NCBI GenBank assembly: GCA_041392475.1
Contig: JAWKLZ010000001.1
Coordinates: 3,540,962 to 3,604,961 of the forward strand
DNA: 64,000 nucleotides
Direction: 5' to 3'
Source of the DNA: Chitinophagales bacterium
GTDB lineage: Bacteria > Bacteroidota > Bacteroidia > Chitinophagales > UBA2359
Part shown: in pieces, positions 28,419 through 37,580 of the stretch
Layout of the letters: every line of letters starts with the position of its first letter
How positions within the stretch are numbered: the stretch's first letter is position 1
Made by a program: the position numbers and the translations under genes
Notes under the pieces: model-generated
What the model was told of the DNA's origin: nothing
Databases searched by the model: none
What the model saw: the letters and a program-made list of their open reading frames with translations, nothing else

Positions 28419-29263
28419 AATCTTACATCAGTATTCTGTATGCAAAAACAAATTCTATCACAGATGAAAAATTATCTATTGGGGTAATTTATTTTTCTGA
28501 TGACAAAGCTATACTGCGAGTTTCAGAAAAAAAGATAGATTTGGTAAAGTATTTAACGAATGCTGAAGTAAGCTCTTTTTTAAGAAGCAATATTCATTTA
28601 TTTGAAAATAAAATCAATGCAATAAATGAGAAATTGAAGTTAGACAGTTCTAATAAGGGTATTTTGAACAAAGATTATTTTGAATATTTGAATAAGTATA
28701 GTCAAGGATTAATTTTGTTTGAAAAACTGAAACCTATCTATAATGGTTTTGGTGAGGAAGAACTGGAAGAAGTGTTGTCAAGATTTATCGGGGAAGATGT
28801 TAATTTAACCTCTTTTGAAGAGAATGCAGATGTAGAAAATATTAATAATTTAAAGAAGGGAACTAAATATCCTCAAAGGAATAAAAAATTAACTATTCGT
28901 CCCGAAATGATAAGTGGAATACTGAAAACAATTACTCTTATAGGAGGATATTACAAAAATAATAAAATTCAGTTGTTTAAAAAAATCAACCTATCTAAAA
29001 AGCATTATTATGTGATAAGTGATCTGTATGAACTTAAAGCTCTTCAACATTCTTTGTCAAATAAATTTAATATTGCAGAGGCTAATATTGATATTAATTT
29101 GTTAGTAAGTTCTAAAATTGATGATTCAACTCAAAAGGATAATGATTTTTTATTGAATGATGATTATACTGTTTTTTACAATGGCAGCGATTGGAGGGAG
29201 AAAATAATGTCTTTAGAGGAAGATGGGTACAGGGATATCAGACAAAAATTAATACTGCAATGA
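28415..29263 (+). CDS. DUF3037-like protein paired with the HipA-like kinase
   Basis: A 282-residue protein starting 'MKSYISILYAKTNSITDEKL', similar in layout to DUF3037 proteins ('...LSIGVIYFSDD.A.LRVS'), which are often encoded next to HipA-like kinases. It overlaps the kinase gene by ATGA and the following small gene by another ATGA, so translation is coupled. No catalytic motif is evident. It is very AT-rich. It could be the partner or antidote of the kinase; this is inferred from pairing only. Confidence 0.65.
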   Translation: MKSYISILYAKTNSITDEKLSIGVIYFSDDKAILRVSEKKIDLVKYLTNAEVSSFLRSNIHLFENKINAINEKLKLDSSNKGILNKDYFEYLNKYSQGLILFEKLKPIYNGFGEEELEEVLSRFIGEDVNLTSFEENADVENINNLKKGTKYPQRNKKLTIRPEMISGILKTITLIGGYYKNNKIQLFKKINLSKKHYYVISDLYELKALQHSLSNKFNIAEANIDINLLVSSKIDDSTQKDNDFLLNDDYTVFYNGSDWREKIMSLEEDGYRDIRQKLILQ

Positions 29264-29460
29264 AACGGGTAAACATGTCGGACTTCCTTTCCGACCCCAA
29301 TAGATATAAACTCAAATCGGGGAGCGAACCAAACGCTCCCCTTTGTCCGTTTGGGAATCACTATCAATGGATTGGATTCGACAAAGCCGAGCAGGAGTTT
29401 GTGCGGTTTACGAAGTCGGTGTTTAAGAAATTGGTGAATGAGAAAGAGAATAAAAAATGA
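29260..29460 (+). CDS. Small 66-residue protein in the HipA-like operon
   Basis: A 66-residue protein starting with the ATG that overlaps the previous stop and ending in an ATGA overlap with the next gene. Sequence features are 'SDFLSDPNRYKLKSG', 'LCPFGNHYQWIGFD' and a basic helical tail ('FTKSVFKKLVNEKENKK'). I do not recognise a family. Its tight coupling on both sides argues that it is real; base composition is less AT-rich than the two genes before it. Confidence 0.6.
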   Translation: MKRVNMSDFLSDPNRYKLKSGSEPNAPLCPFGNHYQWIGFDKAEQEFVRFTKSVFKKLVNEKENKK

Positions 29461-30068
29461 ACAATACAAAAATAGCAGAATTCTGGAACTGGTTCATAGC
29501 CAATGAACACACGTTCTACTATGGCACCGAAGAAGATACCTTGAGAGAGGAACTGTTTGTCGAGTTGGACGCAAAAATCAAGGAAATCAGCGAAGATTTG
29601 GCCTTTGAATTCAGTCCGATATTGGAGGGAGAAGTCAAGCAATTCACCCTTTCGGCAGACGGCATTAGAGATGTTTTTCCAAGTGTGATTAGCCTAATTG
29701 AGCAAGCTCCCAAACATCCACATTGGGAATTTGTAGCCTTTCGCCAAAGGATTGATACAGAGGATTTGACCATACAAATGGGTGACGTAGAAATGGATGT
29801 TTCGGACATTTATTTTCGGTTTGCAGAAGTGGACGATACTTTGGGAATTGAATTGAACATCCGAGGATTTGAAGATTCTGACCAAGAAAAAATGGCAGTT
29901 TTTATATTGTTGGATAGTTTGATTGGCGAATACGATGTGGTCATGCAGATTGGCTGGATTGAATGGGTGGCATTGGACGAGCGCAAAATAGGGCAGTTAA
30001 GCACCTTTGTAAAGTTGCGGGACTTGGTGGACAAAAGAAAAGAAAGTGGTTTATACAATCACAACTAG
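29457..30068 (+). CDS. 203-residue protein of unknown function, end of HipA-like operon
   Basis: An acidic 203-residue protein beginning 'MNNTKIAEFWNWFIANEHTF'. The 'FWNWF..NE' start recalls a Bacteroidota family of uncharacterised soluble proteins. Alternating strands and helices follow ('TIQMGDVEMDVSDIYFRF', 'ALDERKIGQLSTF'). No signal peptide or membrane segment is present. It overlaps the small gene before it by ATGA, so it belongs to the same transcript. Function not known. Confidence 0.65.
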   Translation: MNNTKIAEFWNWFIANEHTFYYGTEEDTLREELFVELDAKIKEISEDLAFEFSPILEGEVKQFTLSADGIRDVFPSVISLIEQAPKHPHWEFVAFRQRIDTEDLTIQMGDVEMDVSDIYFRFAEVDDTLGIELNIRGFEDSDQEKMAVFILLDSLIGEYDVVMQIGWIEWVALDERKIGQLSTFVKLRDLVDKRKESGLYNHN

Positions 30069-30121
30069 TTAAATAACAAGCTTGAAAAATAAAAGAGGGG
30101 ATTTTTTTATTTACAAGTACC

Positions 30122-31201
30122 ATGAAAATTCAATCGAATATCAAACACATTTATTGGTTTGCTCATTACCATTTAGACTGTCCAAGTACCCGTTATCGAG
30201 GGCAATTGCCATTGCAGTATTTAGCAAAAAATATGGGTATTGAATATGATTTTATTTATCCAGATAGATCTGCAAATGGATTATGGAAGTTTTTTCGAGT
30301 ATTTTTCGCTGCACTTTTGTTCCGCAAACCTAATTCACTGATTGTCATTCAAAAAATTTGTAGCAATGGTTGGTATGCAAAAGCTTTGAAGTTGCTCATT
30401 TCCCTTCGACCCAAAAATACACTATATGATATTGACGATGCAGAATATTTGAGACAAAACAGTGCATCCCTTCATTTTTTTCTGAGGAACTGTGAAAAAG
30501 TCTCAGTGGGCAGTGATGCCCTCAAAGAATATTGTACACCCTTCAATCCCAACGTATTTGTTCTTACTTCACCTGTAAAAAATCATACAATCAGAAAGAC
30601 GAAAAGAAACAAAAAAATACATATTGGTTGGGTTGGAGATTTCGGAAATGGTAAAGAAATATCAAAAGCATTTTCTCACAAAACAAGCATGTTCAAACTG
30701 TTTTTTCCTGAACTTCAAAAGATACAACAACCTGTAAAATTGAGTCTCATTGGAGTTAAAAACAAAACTGATATTCCCGAAATCCTAAACTATTTCGAAC
30801 AAACACCAAATGTAGAACTGGTCATTCCAACTCACCTTGATTGGCAATCAGATGATTGGCTGTACCCTGAAATCTCCAAATTTGACATCGGTATTTCTCC
30901 AATGGTCAATCACCCCTTCAATCGTTCCAAATCTGCCTTCAAAGCCAAGCAGTATCTTTCGGCTGGCGTGCCAGTTCTTGCAAGTGATGTGGGAGAAAAT
31001 AACAAGTTTGTGAAACATCGACAAAATGGTTTTCTCTGTAAAGAAAAAGGAGATTTCCTATCCGCCATACAGCAGATAATCGAGATGAGTGATGAGAAGT
31101 ACTTCAAAATGAGAGACAATGCTTTGATAAATAGAGAGTTTTACTCTATTGAGCGATATTGCAAAGAGTTACTGAAAATAAGACAACGAGATACAAAGTG
31201 A
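30122..31201 (+). CDS. Glycosyltransferase, GT4-like
   Basis: A 359-residue predicted cytosolic glycosyltransferase of the GT-B fold. The N-terminal domain includes 'DCPSTRYRGQLPLQYLA' and 'LYDIDDAEY'. The C-terminal nucleotide-sugar domain has 'IHIGWVGDFGNGKEI', 'DIGISPMVNHPFNRSK' and 'KQYLSAGVPVLASDVGENN', the usual family-4 pattern. The canonical E-x7-E is replaced by a Ser/Lys-rich segment. No other polysaccharide genes are adjacent, so the acceptor is unknown. It is 53 bases after the HipA-like operon and could be read through from it. Confidence 0.85.
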   Translation: MKIQSNIKHIYWFAHYHLDCPSTRYRGQLPLQYLAKNMGIEYDFIYPDRSANGLWKFFRVFFAALLFRKPNSLIVIQKICSNGWYAKALKLLISLRPKNTLYDIDDAEYLRQNSASLHFFLRNCEKVSVGSDALKEYCTPFNPNVFVLTSPVKNHTIRKTKRNKKIHIGWVGDFGNGKEISKAFSHKTSMFKLFFPELQKIQQPVKLSLIGVKNKTDIPEILNYFEQTPNVELVIPTHLDWQSDDWLYPEISKFDIGISPMVNHPFNRSKSAFKAKQYLSAGVPVLASDVGENNKFVKHRQNGFLCKEKGDFLSAIQQIIEMSDEKYFKMRDNALINREFYSIERYCKELLKIRQRDTK

Positions 31202-31314
31202 CTTTTTGTCATTCAAAAAAAGTTTTCACTGCCATTTTTTCTGATTTTCTTCAATGGCACAACAATTGACTTCAATACACCAAACAACAACAAGTAAAAA
31301 ATCAATTTAACAAT

Positions 31315-33927
31315 ATGAAACAAGACAATTTCACCATCAAAGCATTGGATGCGCTACAAGCGGCACAACAAGTCGCCTTCAATGGTAGTCATCCCAACGT
31401 TGATACCTCCCACATTCTCAAAGGAATATTGGAAGTCGACCAAGATGTTGTTCCGTTTTTGCTGAACAAAATGGAGGTTAACAAAAACATTTTGTTGGGA
31501 AAAGTAGAAGAAACACTGAGTAAATTGCCGAAAGTAAGCGGAACAGAGAAACAATATACTTCTGACGCTTGGAACAAAGTCATTATGACTGCCAATCAAC
31601 TGGCGCAAGAGTTTGGTGATCAATACATTTCCTTGGAGCATTTGTTTTGGGCTTTATTGAAAGTAGGCGATTCTACTTCAAAGCTATTGAAGGATTTGGG
31701 CATCAAGGAAAGCAACTTCAAAGCGGCATTACACGAACTCCGCAGAGGCTCAAAAATCACCGATCAACACGCCGAAAGCAGCTACAATGCGCTCGATAAA
31801 TACGCCAAAAACTTGAATCAAATGGCTCGTTCGGGTAAACTCGATCCTGTGATTGGACGAGATGAGGAGATTCGGAGAGTGATGCAAATTTTGGCGAGGC
31901 GCACCAAAAACAACCCGATTTTGATTGGACATCCTGGGGTGGGTAAAACAGCGATTGCAGAAGGTATCGCCTATCGAATTGTTAACCAAGATGTTCCCGA
32001 AAATTTGAAGTCCAAAATCATTTATGCACTCGACATGGGCGCATTGATGGCAGGTGCAAAATACCGAGGCGAATTTGAAGAACGATTGAAGGCTGTCGTG
32101 AAGGAAGTCACCGAATCGGACGGAACCATCGTATTGTTCATTGACGAGATTCACACACTCATTGGCGCAGGCGCATCGGAAGGTTCGATGGATGCTGCCA
32201 ATATTTTGAAGCCCGCATTGGCGAGGGGTGAACTAAGAGCAGTTGGAGCAACGACTTTGGACGAATACCAAAAGCATTTTGAAAAAGACAAGGCCTTGGT
32301 AAGGCGTTTTCAGCCTGTTGTGATTGACGAGCCGACTTTGGAGGACAGCATTGCGATTCTTCGAGGATTGAAGGAACGCTATGAGAATCACCATAAAGTG
32401 CGGATTCAAGATGATGCTATCATTGCAGCCGTCACGCTTTCTGACCGCTATATTACCGAGCGACATTTGCCAGACAAGGCGATTGACTTGATTGACGAAG
32501 CAGCAGCCCGTTTGCGGATTGAGATTGACTCCATGCCCGAAGAATTGGACAAAAAAGAGCGTGAATTGATGCAATTGGAAATTGCAAGAGAAGCGATTAA
32601 GCGGGAAAGCAACGATGCCAAATTGGATTCTATCAATGAGCGTATCGCCAATGTGAGCGAAGAACGCAACCGATTGAAGGCAAAATGGCAGAGCGAAAAG
32701 GTGTTGATTGACAACATTCAAACCCAAAAGAAAGCCATTGAAGACTTCAAAATCCAAGCGCAGCAGTTTGAGCGAATGGGCGACTATACGAAAGTAGCCG
32801 AGATTCGATACGGCAAAATCCAAGCTGCGGAGAAAGAAATTCAAGCTTTGGAAGCAAAATTGGAAGATTTGGGAGAAGGTCGAATGTTGAGGGAGGAAAT
32901 TGATGCAGAAGCAATTGCAGCCGTTGTATCGAAGTGGACAGGTGTTCCCGTCACTCGAATGATGGAGGGTGAACGTGACAAATTGATTAAACTTGAAGGA
33001 CAACTGGCAAAACGTGTAGTCGGGCAAGAGGAAGCAATTCAGTCTGTGGCAGAAGCGATTCGCAGAAGCCGTGCGGGTTTTCAAGACCCAAATCGTCCGA
33101 TTGGTAGCTTTTTGTTTTTGGGAACTACGGGTGTGGGAAAAACGGAATTGTCGAAGGCTTTGGCGGAGTTTATGTTTGACGACGAACATTTGATGACCCG
33201 AATTGATATGTCGGAATTTCAGGAACGCCATGCCGTTTCTCGTTTGATTGGTTCGCCTCCAGGTTATGTGGGCTATGAAGAAGGCGGTCAATTGACTGAA
33301 GCTGTGCGCCGCAAACCTTATTCGGTGATTCTATTGGATGAAATTGAAAAAGCGCATCCTGATGTCTTCAATATTTTGCTGCAAGTCCTAGACGAAGGGC
33401 ATTTGACCGACAACAAGGGTAGAACGGCTAACTTCAAAAATACAATTGTGATCATGACCTCGAACATCGGTTCGGACATCATCCAACGCAATTTTGAAGG
33501 TATCCAACCTGAACAATTGGAGGAGGCTGCCGAAACAACTAAAGCGGAGGTGATGCAACGATTGAAACAAACGGTTCGCCCTGAGTTTTTGAACCGCATT
33601 GACGATATTTTGATGTTTCATCCATTGATGATGCCTCAAATTCGCAACATCGTCCAGCTTCAATTGAAGAAAGTGACGGCTTTGGCGGCTAAGAATGGTT
33701 TGCAGATTGAGTTCACCAATGAGGCGATTGATTGGATTGCCAAAGAGGGGTATGAGCCGCAGTTTGGCGCACGTCCGATTAAGCGAGTGATTCAAAAGTA
33801 TGTGGTCAATGAGTTGAGTATGCGGGTATTGAAGGGGGATGTAAATAGAGAAGGTAAAGTCCTGATTGATGCTTTTGAAGGAGAAGGCTTGGTGTTTCGG
33901 AATGTGACAGATGCCGTTTTGGTTTGA
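31315..33927 (+). CDS. clpB: ATP-dependent disaggregase ClpB
   Basis: A hexameric AAA+ chaperone that extracts proteins from aggregates together with DnaK. The 870 residues contain a Clp N-domain (1-145), the first AAA module with Walker A GHPGVGKT (205-212) and Walker B 'VLFIDEIHTLIG', the long middle coiled-coil domain (about 400-525) that marks ClpB, and a second AAA module with 'GTTGVGKTE' and 'ILLDEIEKAHPD'. It is full length. The stop TGA is the first three bases of a CACAGAG-family repeat. A terminator follows about 125 bases later. Confidence 0.97.
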   Translation: MKQDNFTIKALDALQAAQQVAFNGSHPNVDTSHILKGILEVDQDVVPFLLNKMEVNKNILLGKVEETLSKLPKVSGTEKQYTSDAWNKVIMTANQLAQEFGDQYISLEHLFWALLKVGDSTSKLLKDLGIKESNFKAALHELRRGSKITDQHAESSYNALDKYAKNLNQMARSGKLDPVIGRDEEIRRVMQILARRTKNNPILIGHPGVGKTAIAEGIAYRIVNQDVPENLKSKIIYALDMGALMAGAKYRGEFEERLKAVVKEVTESDGTIVLFIDEIHTLIGAGASEGSMDAANILKPALARGELRAVGATTLDEYQKHFEKDKALVRRFQPVVIDEPTLEDSIAILRGLKERYENHHKVRIQDDAIIAAVTLSDRYITERHLPDKAIDLIDEAAARLRIEIDSMPEELDKKERELMQLEIAREAIKRESNDAKLDSINERIANVSEERNRLKAKWQSEKVLIDNIQTQKKAIEDFKIQAQQFERMGDYTKVAEIRYGKIQAAEKEIQALEAKLEDLGEGRMLREEIDAEAIAAVVSKWTGVPVTRMMEGERDKLIKLEGQLAKRVVGQEEAIQSVAEAIRRSRAGFQDPNRPIGSFLFLGTTGVGKTELSKALAEFMFDDEHLMTRIDMSEFQERHAVSRLIGSPPGYVGYEEGGQLTEAVRRKPYSVILLDEIEKAHPDVFNILLQVLDEGHLTDNKGRTANFKNTIVIMTSNIGSDIIQRNFEGIQPEQLEEAAETTKAEVMQRLKQTVRPEFLNRIDDILMFHPLMMPQIRNIVQLQLKKVTALAAKNGLQIEFTNEAIDWIAKEGYEPQFGARPIKRVIQKYVVNELSMRVLKGDVNREGKVLIDAFEGEGLVFRNVTDAVLV

Positions 33928-33954
33928 ACACAAAAGCACTGAGACACAGAGGAT
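33925..33954 (+). repeat. CACAGAG-family repeat copy at the clpB stop
   Basis: The copy begins TGAACACA, with the TGA being the clpB stop codon, and continues as a diverged match (CACTGAGACACAGAGG) to the family seen at 52.7-56.9 kb. Confidence 0.75.
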
Positions 33955-33969
33955 TTTGGGAACTAAGTG

Positions 33970-34000
33970 GAAACTTTGCCAACTTTGGCAACAGTTGAAA
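33970..34000. repeat. Short copy of the AAACTTTGCCAA palindromic family
   Basis: GAAACTTTGCCAACTTTGG and CAACAGTTGAAA resemble the left half of the palindromic elements at 50.3, 51.1, 51.7 and 56.9 kb. Confidence 0.6.
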
Positions 34001-34052
34001 CAGTATAGAGTTTGAACAAGAAGAATTTTTTAGGGTTGATAAAATTAGGTTT

Positions 34053-34085
34053 ACTCCCTTCATTGCAGATAGCAGTGGAGGGAGT
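34053..34085 (+). terminator. Intrinsic terminator downstream of clpB
   Basis: ACTCCCT (34053-34059) pairs with AGGGAGT (34079-34085). The stem extends inward through TCATTGC/GCAGTGG with wobble pairs, and a run of seven T follows. Confidence 0.9.
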
Positions 34086-34307
34086 TTTTTTGTTTCCTCA
34101 CTTGTTGACTTCAAAGTTTTCGCTTAATCAATCACCATTAAAAGTTGAAGATTCCCCATTTATGTAGTTTCATAATTCATTTTTCCAATTAGAAAATAAA
34201 ATAATGAGTGATGAATGAAAATTATCCTTTCAATATCTAAAACTCACACTTTTTTGTTTTAAATTGCCCTTCGGATCGGTTGAAATCACACAGTAAAATC
34301 AAATAAA

Positions 34308-35429
34308 ATGAGATTTTCAACCTTAATTTTGACAGCAGTTTTTCTAGTAGTAGCTTCTTTTTCAAGTCTTTTGGCTCAGAATTTAGAAATTTATGTCAGC
34401 GATGCGGGTAACTTCAATCTTCCACCATGGCAAATATTGAAATTTGATGAAAATGGAGAAAATCCAGAAGTGTTTATCAGTGAAAGTTTGGCTTGGCCAC
34501 AAGACATTTTATTTTTGGAAGACCAAGGCATTGTGCTGATTTCCAACTTTAGTACCAATCGAATCAATAAATATGATGCCAAGGATGGGCATTATTTGGG
34601 GATTTTCAAAACGGGTATTAGTGGGCCTACGAGAATGAAAATTGGGGCAGACGGCTTGCTATATGTATTGCAGTGGAGTGGAACAGGAAGAGTGAAACGC
34701 TATCAATTGGATGGAACTTTTGTGGGCGATTTTACCAATGTTGGCGTTCCTGAAAGTATCGGCTTGGATTGGGATAAGGATGGGAATTTGTATGTTTCGT
34801 CATACTATGACGGTTTGGTTCACAAGTTTGGAGTCAATGGCGAAGATTTGGGCTTATTTATCAACTCCAATTTGATGGGACCGACCAATATTTGGTTTGA
34901 TGCGAATGGAGATTTGTTGGTGTTGGATTATGACGGAACATCCGTCAAACGATTCAATTCAGAAGGAGTGTATCAAGGTTCTTTTATTGGGGGCTTGAGT
35001 AAGACAGAGGGAGTTGATTTTTTTCCGAATGGCAATATTTTGATAGGAAACGGCGCAACAAGTTCGGTGAAAATGTATGACAGTGAGGGCAATTACATCA
35101 AAGACTTGGTTCCTTCTGGCTCTGCAAACTTGAAAAACCCCAATGCAGTAATTATCAGAGATCCAACGTCAGTTGCTATTGAAGAGGTGGATTTTGCAGC
35201 CAATTTTGTGACTCCTACTGTTGGAACCAACTTCAATTTCATCTCCCAAAACTCATTGAATTTTGATTGGATAGAAGTCTTTAGTACATCGGGTACATTT
35301 GTGGAAAGAATAGAAATGAAAAATCATTCGATTTGGAACGCAAGTGAATACGCTGAGGGGCTTTACATTCTCGTAGCAAAACGAGGAAACAAAGTAGTTG
35401 CTACACAAAAAGTGCTGGTTCAGCATTAG
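34308..35429 (+). CDS. Secreted beta-propeller (NHL-like) protein with type IX sorting-like tail
   Basis: A 373-residue exported protein. The signal peptide ends around 'SSLLAQN'. Residues 30-285 contain six or so repeats of 'D..G.LYV....G.V..Y...G...G' ('DGLLYVLQWSGTGRVKRYQ', 'DGNLYVSSYYDGLVHKFG'), an NHL/SMP-30-type propeller. The last 75 residues ('IEVFSTSGTFVERIE...EGLYILVAKRGNKVVATQKVLVQ') follow the plan of type A sorting domains used by type IX secretion. Partner and substrate unknown. It is a lone gene between the clpB terminator and a convergent small gene. Confidence 0.85.
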   Translation: MRFSTLILTAVFLVVASFSSLLAQNLEIYVSDAGNFNLPPWQILKFDENGENPEVFISESLAWPQDILFLEDQGIVLISNFSTNRINKYDAKDGHYLGIFKTGISGPTRMKIGADGLLYVLQWSGTGRVKRYQLDGTFVGDFTNVGVPESIGLDWDKDGNLYVSSYYDGLVHKFGVNGEDLGLFINSNLMGPTNIWFDANGDLLVLDYDGTSVKRFNSEGVYQGSFIGGLSKTEGVDFFPNGNILIGNGATSSVKMYDSEGNYIKDLVPSGSANLKNPNAVIIRDPTSVAIEEVDFAANFVTPTVGTNFNFISQNSLNFDWIEVFSTSGTFVERIEMKNHSIWNASEYAEGLYILVAKRGNKVVATQKVLVQH

Positions 35430-35464
35430 TACATCAAAGCTGAGTGAACACAGACTTTGAAAGT

Positions 35465-35872
35465 TTATTTCCGAATACATTTTTCAACAAACACGCCATA
35501 TTCACCTGACCCAAAATACATTCCTCCAATCAAATCCACGACTTCTTTGGTCAATAACTGAATTTCAGTAGTCTCATTCAATTCAAAGGATCTTCCGTCC
35601 ATCGAAATCAAATGATTGGTAGGGGCATTGAAGTGAATATTAGTGTGGAAAAAATACCGAATCACGTAACCGCAGGTGACATCTGTATTTGGATAAAGGG
35701 TAGAAAATACTTTGGGGTTGCTAAGAGTTGTGTGCAAATCTCTGGTCTTCTTGGCATAACCAACATCTGTTCTTTGTTGCAAAGCTGGAAGCATTTTAAT
35801 TTCTTGATTTGGATGTGAGGAAGATGTCATGGGCATTAAACTCATTAAAATCAATAGAATAGGGGGAATCAT
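35465..35872 (-). CDS. Small exported protein of unknown function
   Basis: A 135-residue protein with an N-terminal hydrophobic signal ('MIPPILLILMSLMPMTSSS'). The mature part has two cysteines ('DVTCGYVIRYFF' and 'VEKCIRK'), possibly forming one disulfide, and no recognised domain. It converges with the beta-propeller gene. Confidence 0.6.
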   Translation of the reverse strand: MIPPILLILMSLMPMTSSSHPNQEIKMLPALQQRTDVGYAKKTRDLHTTLSNPKVFSTLYPNTDVTCGYVIRYFFHTNIHFNAPTNHLISMDGRSFELNETTEIQLLTKEVVDLIGGMYFGSGEYGVFVEKCIRK

Positions 35873-36059
35873 TTTTTAGGCATTTAGGAAGATTGTAACA
35901 AATCAGTATAGCATTAGTTTGTTCATCTTCAAAATAATTTTGCAAAATCCAAAAATGTAAAGTATTTTTGTCATTAAGTAAATCAAATTTGTCTTTTAGG
36001 AAACTTTTTTTTACAAAAAGATGTTCCCTGTTCAAATCAACTAAAATAAGTTTTACATT

Positions 36060-36512
36060 ATGGCAACAACAACATCATCATTTTTAGAGCGTGAAAGAAA
36101 GAGTTTGGAGAGAATGAAACGTTTTCAACTTCCTCATTACTTCAAAAAAATAGGCATGGGATTGGCAATTTTCTCTTTTATTGCCTTATTCGCCAACGCT
36201 TTTTCAGTAGAAATCGAAGCTATCAGATGGATGGCAAAATATGGGTTATTAGGTGGTATGTTACTCATTTCCATATCGAAAGACGAAATTGAAGATGAAT
36301 TCATCACCAAGCTCCGAATGCAATCCTACACCTTTGCTTTCATTGCAGTAGTGCTGTTCACCTTGGCGCAACCATTCATCAATTTTTTGGTAGATTTCAT
36401 TGTTGAGGGAGGAGAAGCCGTTTTTAAGGACATGGGTGATTTTGAAATTTTGTGGTTTTTGTTGAGCGTTCAGGTATTTTACTTCATGTACTTGAAAAAA
36501 CTCTATCGATGA
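36060..36512 (+). CDS. Small membrane protein coupled to an XRE regulator
   Basis: A 150-residue protein with a cytosolic charged N-terminus ('FLERERKSLERMKRFQLPHYF') and about four hydrophobic segments (33-50, 57-70, 90-110, 125-145). Its stop overlaps the start of an XRE gene (ATGA), an arrangement common in Gram-positives and Bacteroidota where a small membrane protein and a YozG-like regulator are made together. The membrane partner may modulate the regulator; not shown here. Confidence 0.75.
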   Translation: MATTTSSFLERERKSLERMKRFQLPHYFKKIGMGLAIFSFIALFANAFSVEIEAIRWMAKYGLLGGMLLISISKDEIEDEFITKLRMQSYTFAFIAVVLFTLAQPFINFLVDFIVEGGEAVFKDMGDFEILWFLLSVQVFYFMYLKKLYR

Positions 36513-36709
36513 AAAACCGCTTGAAAATTGAACGAGCGATTTTGGATTTGACCCAAGAAGATTTGGCTAACAAAATCGGTGTGTCGAGGCAAACGATTAA
36601 CTCCATCGAAAAAAACCGCTATGTGCCTTCTACTTTGTTGGCATTGAAGCTTTCTGCAATATTTGGGAAGACGGTCAATGAGTTGTTTGAGTTGGAGGAA
36701 GGGGATTGA
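36509..36709 (+). CDS. Small XRE-family transcriptional regulator (YozG-like)
   Basis: A 66-residue DNA-binding protein made of little more than one HTH_3 domain ('RLKIERAILDLTQEDLANKI', then 'GVSRQTINSIEKNRYVPST') with the ending 'LFELEEGD', typical of the YozG-like group. The start is the ATG overlapping the previous stop; a longer frame from 36452 would read the upstream gene in another frame. Confidence 0.9.
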   Translation: MKNRLKIERAILDLTQEDLANKIGVSRQTINSIEKNRYVPSTLLALKLSAIFGKTVNELFELEEGD

Positions 36710-36782
36710 AAAATTTGAAGATTGGAACTACTTTTATAACATAGCTGTTATTGGCATAAATAAAGACAATAACAATAGAGAT

Positions 36783-37400
36783 ATGTTTTTAGAAGAAAAA
36801 GATGATGTTATTCTAATTCGGTTTGAAAACCAAATCGAAAAACAAATTTTGGAGAGAATCATCAATAATAACAATCAACTGATATTTCAACTACAAAAAG
36901 ACAAAGAAGGTATTTGTTTGACAAAGCTTGGACAAGCCAATCATGTCTGCAATGTTCCCATAAATGTTTTGTACTCCAATGAAGATTTTAGTGTAAAACT
37001 CATTTCCAATTTAGCGCATACACCCTTTAGACTAAATGACAAAAAATATGAGAGTGTTGAGGGGTTTTGGCAAAGTTTGAAGTTTCAACAAGAAAATGAC
37101 AAAAATGAAATCGCTAAACTACATGGAAAGGAAGCCAAAAAAACAGGCAGTCGTCAAAACTATCACAAAAATATTTACTTTGAAAGAAAACGAATCAAAA
37201 CAGGTTCGTCTGAACATTGGAATTTAATGGAAAAAGCTTGTCGGGCCAAATTTTCTCAGCATATTGAAGCCCAACAAGCCTTAGTAAATACAGGTAATCG
37301 CCCATTGTATCACCGTCCTTCAAAAGATAGTACAACCATTCCAGGTGCAATCATGGCAGAAATTTGGATGAAAATAAGAGAAGAATTGCTAAACGATTGA
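36783..37400 (+). CDS. NADAR (YbiA-like) domain protein
   Basis: A 205-residue protein. The C-terminal part from about residue 73 is a NADAR domain: 'ISNLAHTPFRLNDKKYESVE', then 'FWQSLKF' and the ending 'PGAIMAEIWMKIREELL'. NADAR proteins are N-glycosidase-type enzymes; some remove ADP-ribose from guanine bases and some sit with toxin or defence genes. The first 70 residues are an extra domain ('VILIRFENQIEKQILERI') I do not recognise. The start is placed at ATG 36783, 73 bases after the XRE gene; a TTG-led extension would overlap that gene. No DarT-like ADP-ribosyltransferase is seen nearby. Confidence 0.85.
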   Translation: MFLEEKDDVILIRFENQIEKQILERIINNNNQLIFQLQKDKEGICLTKLGQANHVCNVPINVLYSNEDFSVKLISNLAHTPFRLNDKKYESVEGFWQSLKFQQENDKNEIAKLHGKEAKKTGSRQNYHKNIYFERKRIKTGSSEHWNLMEKACRAKFSQHIEAQQALVNTGNRPLYHRPSKDSTTIPGAIMAEIWMKIREELLND

Positions 37401-37414
37401 AATTAAAACTCATA

Positions 37415-37467
37415 AATCAATTCCAAAAGCCCACTTCGCCAGAAGTGGAGCTTTTGGAATTGATTTA
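37415..37467. terminator. Long hairpin terminator after the NADAR gene
   Basis: A 17-bp arm (37415-37431) pairs with 37451-37467. An inner stem CCACTTC/GAAGTGG (37432-37438 / 37443-37449) continues it, with one bulged base. A/T-rich flanks allow function in both directions. Confidence 0.85.
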
Positions 37468-37580
37468 TTGTTTCAAGAACTTCCCTCTGACAAACCCCTC
37501 TGGAGTTTCCAAAGAAATCGTATAAAAACCAATCGTTTGATGATCTTTCATGTTTTGGGCTTTGTGTGAGCAGCAAATAT

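Noticed and set aside
32233..33291. 352-codon open frame antisense to clpB
   Set aside because: Same reason: it mirrors the codon pattern of clpB and has no family features.
35796..36035. 79-codon minus-strand frame upstream of the small exported protein
   Set aside because: It overlaps the start of a better supported gene and has no recognisable features.
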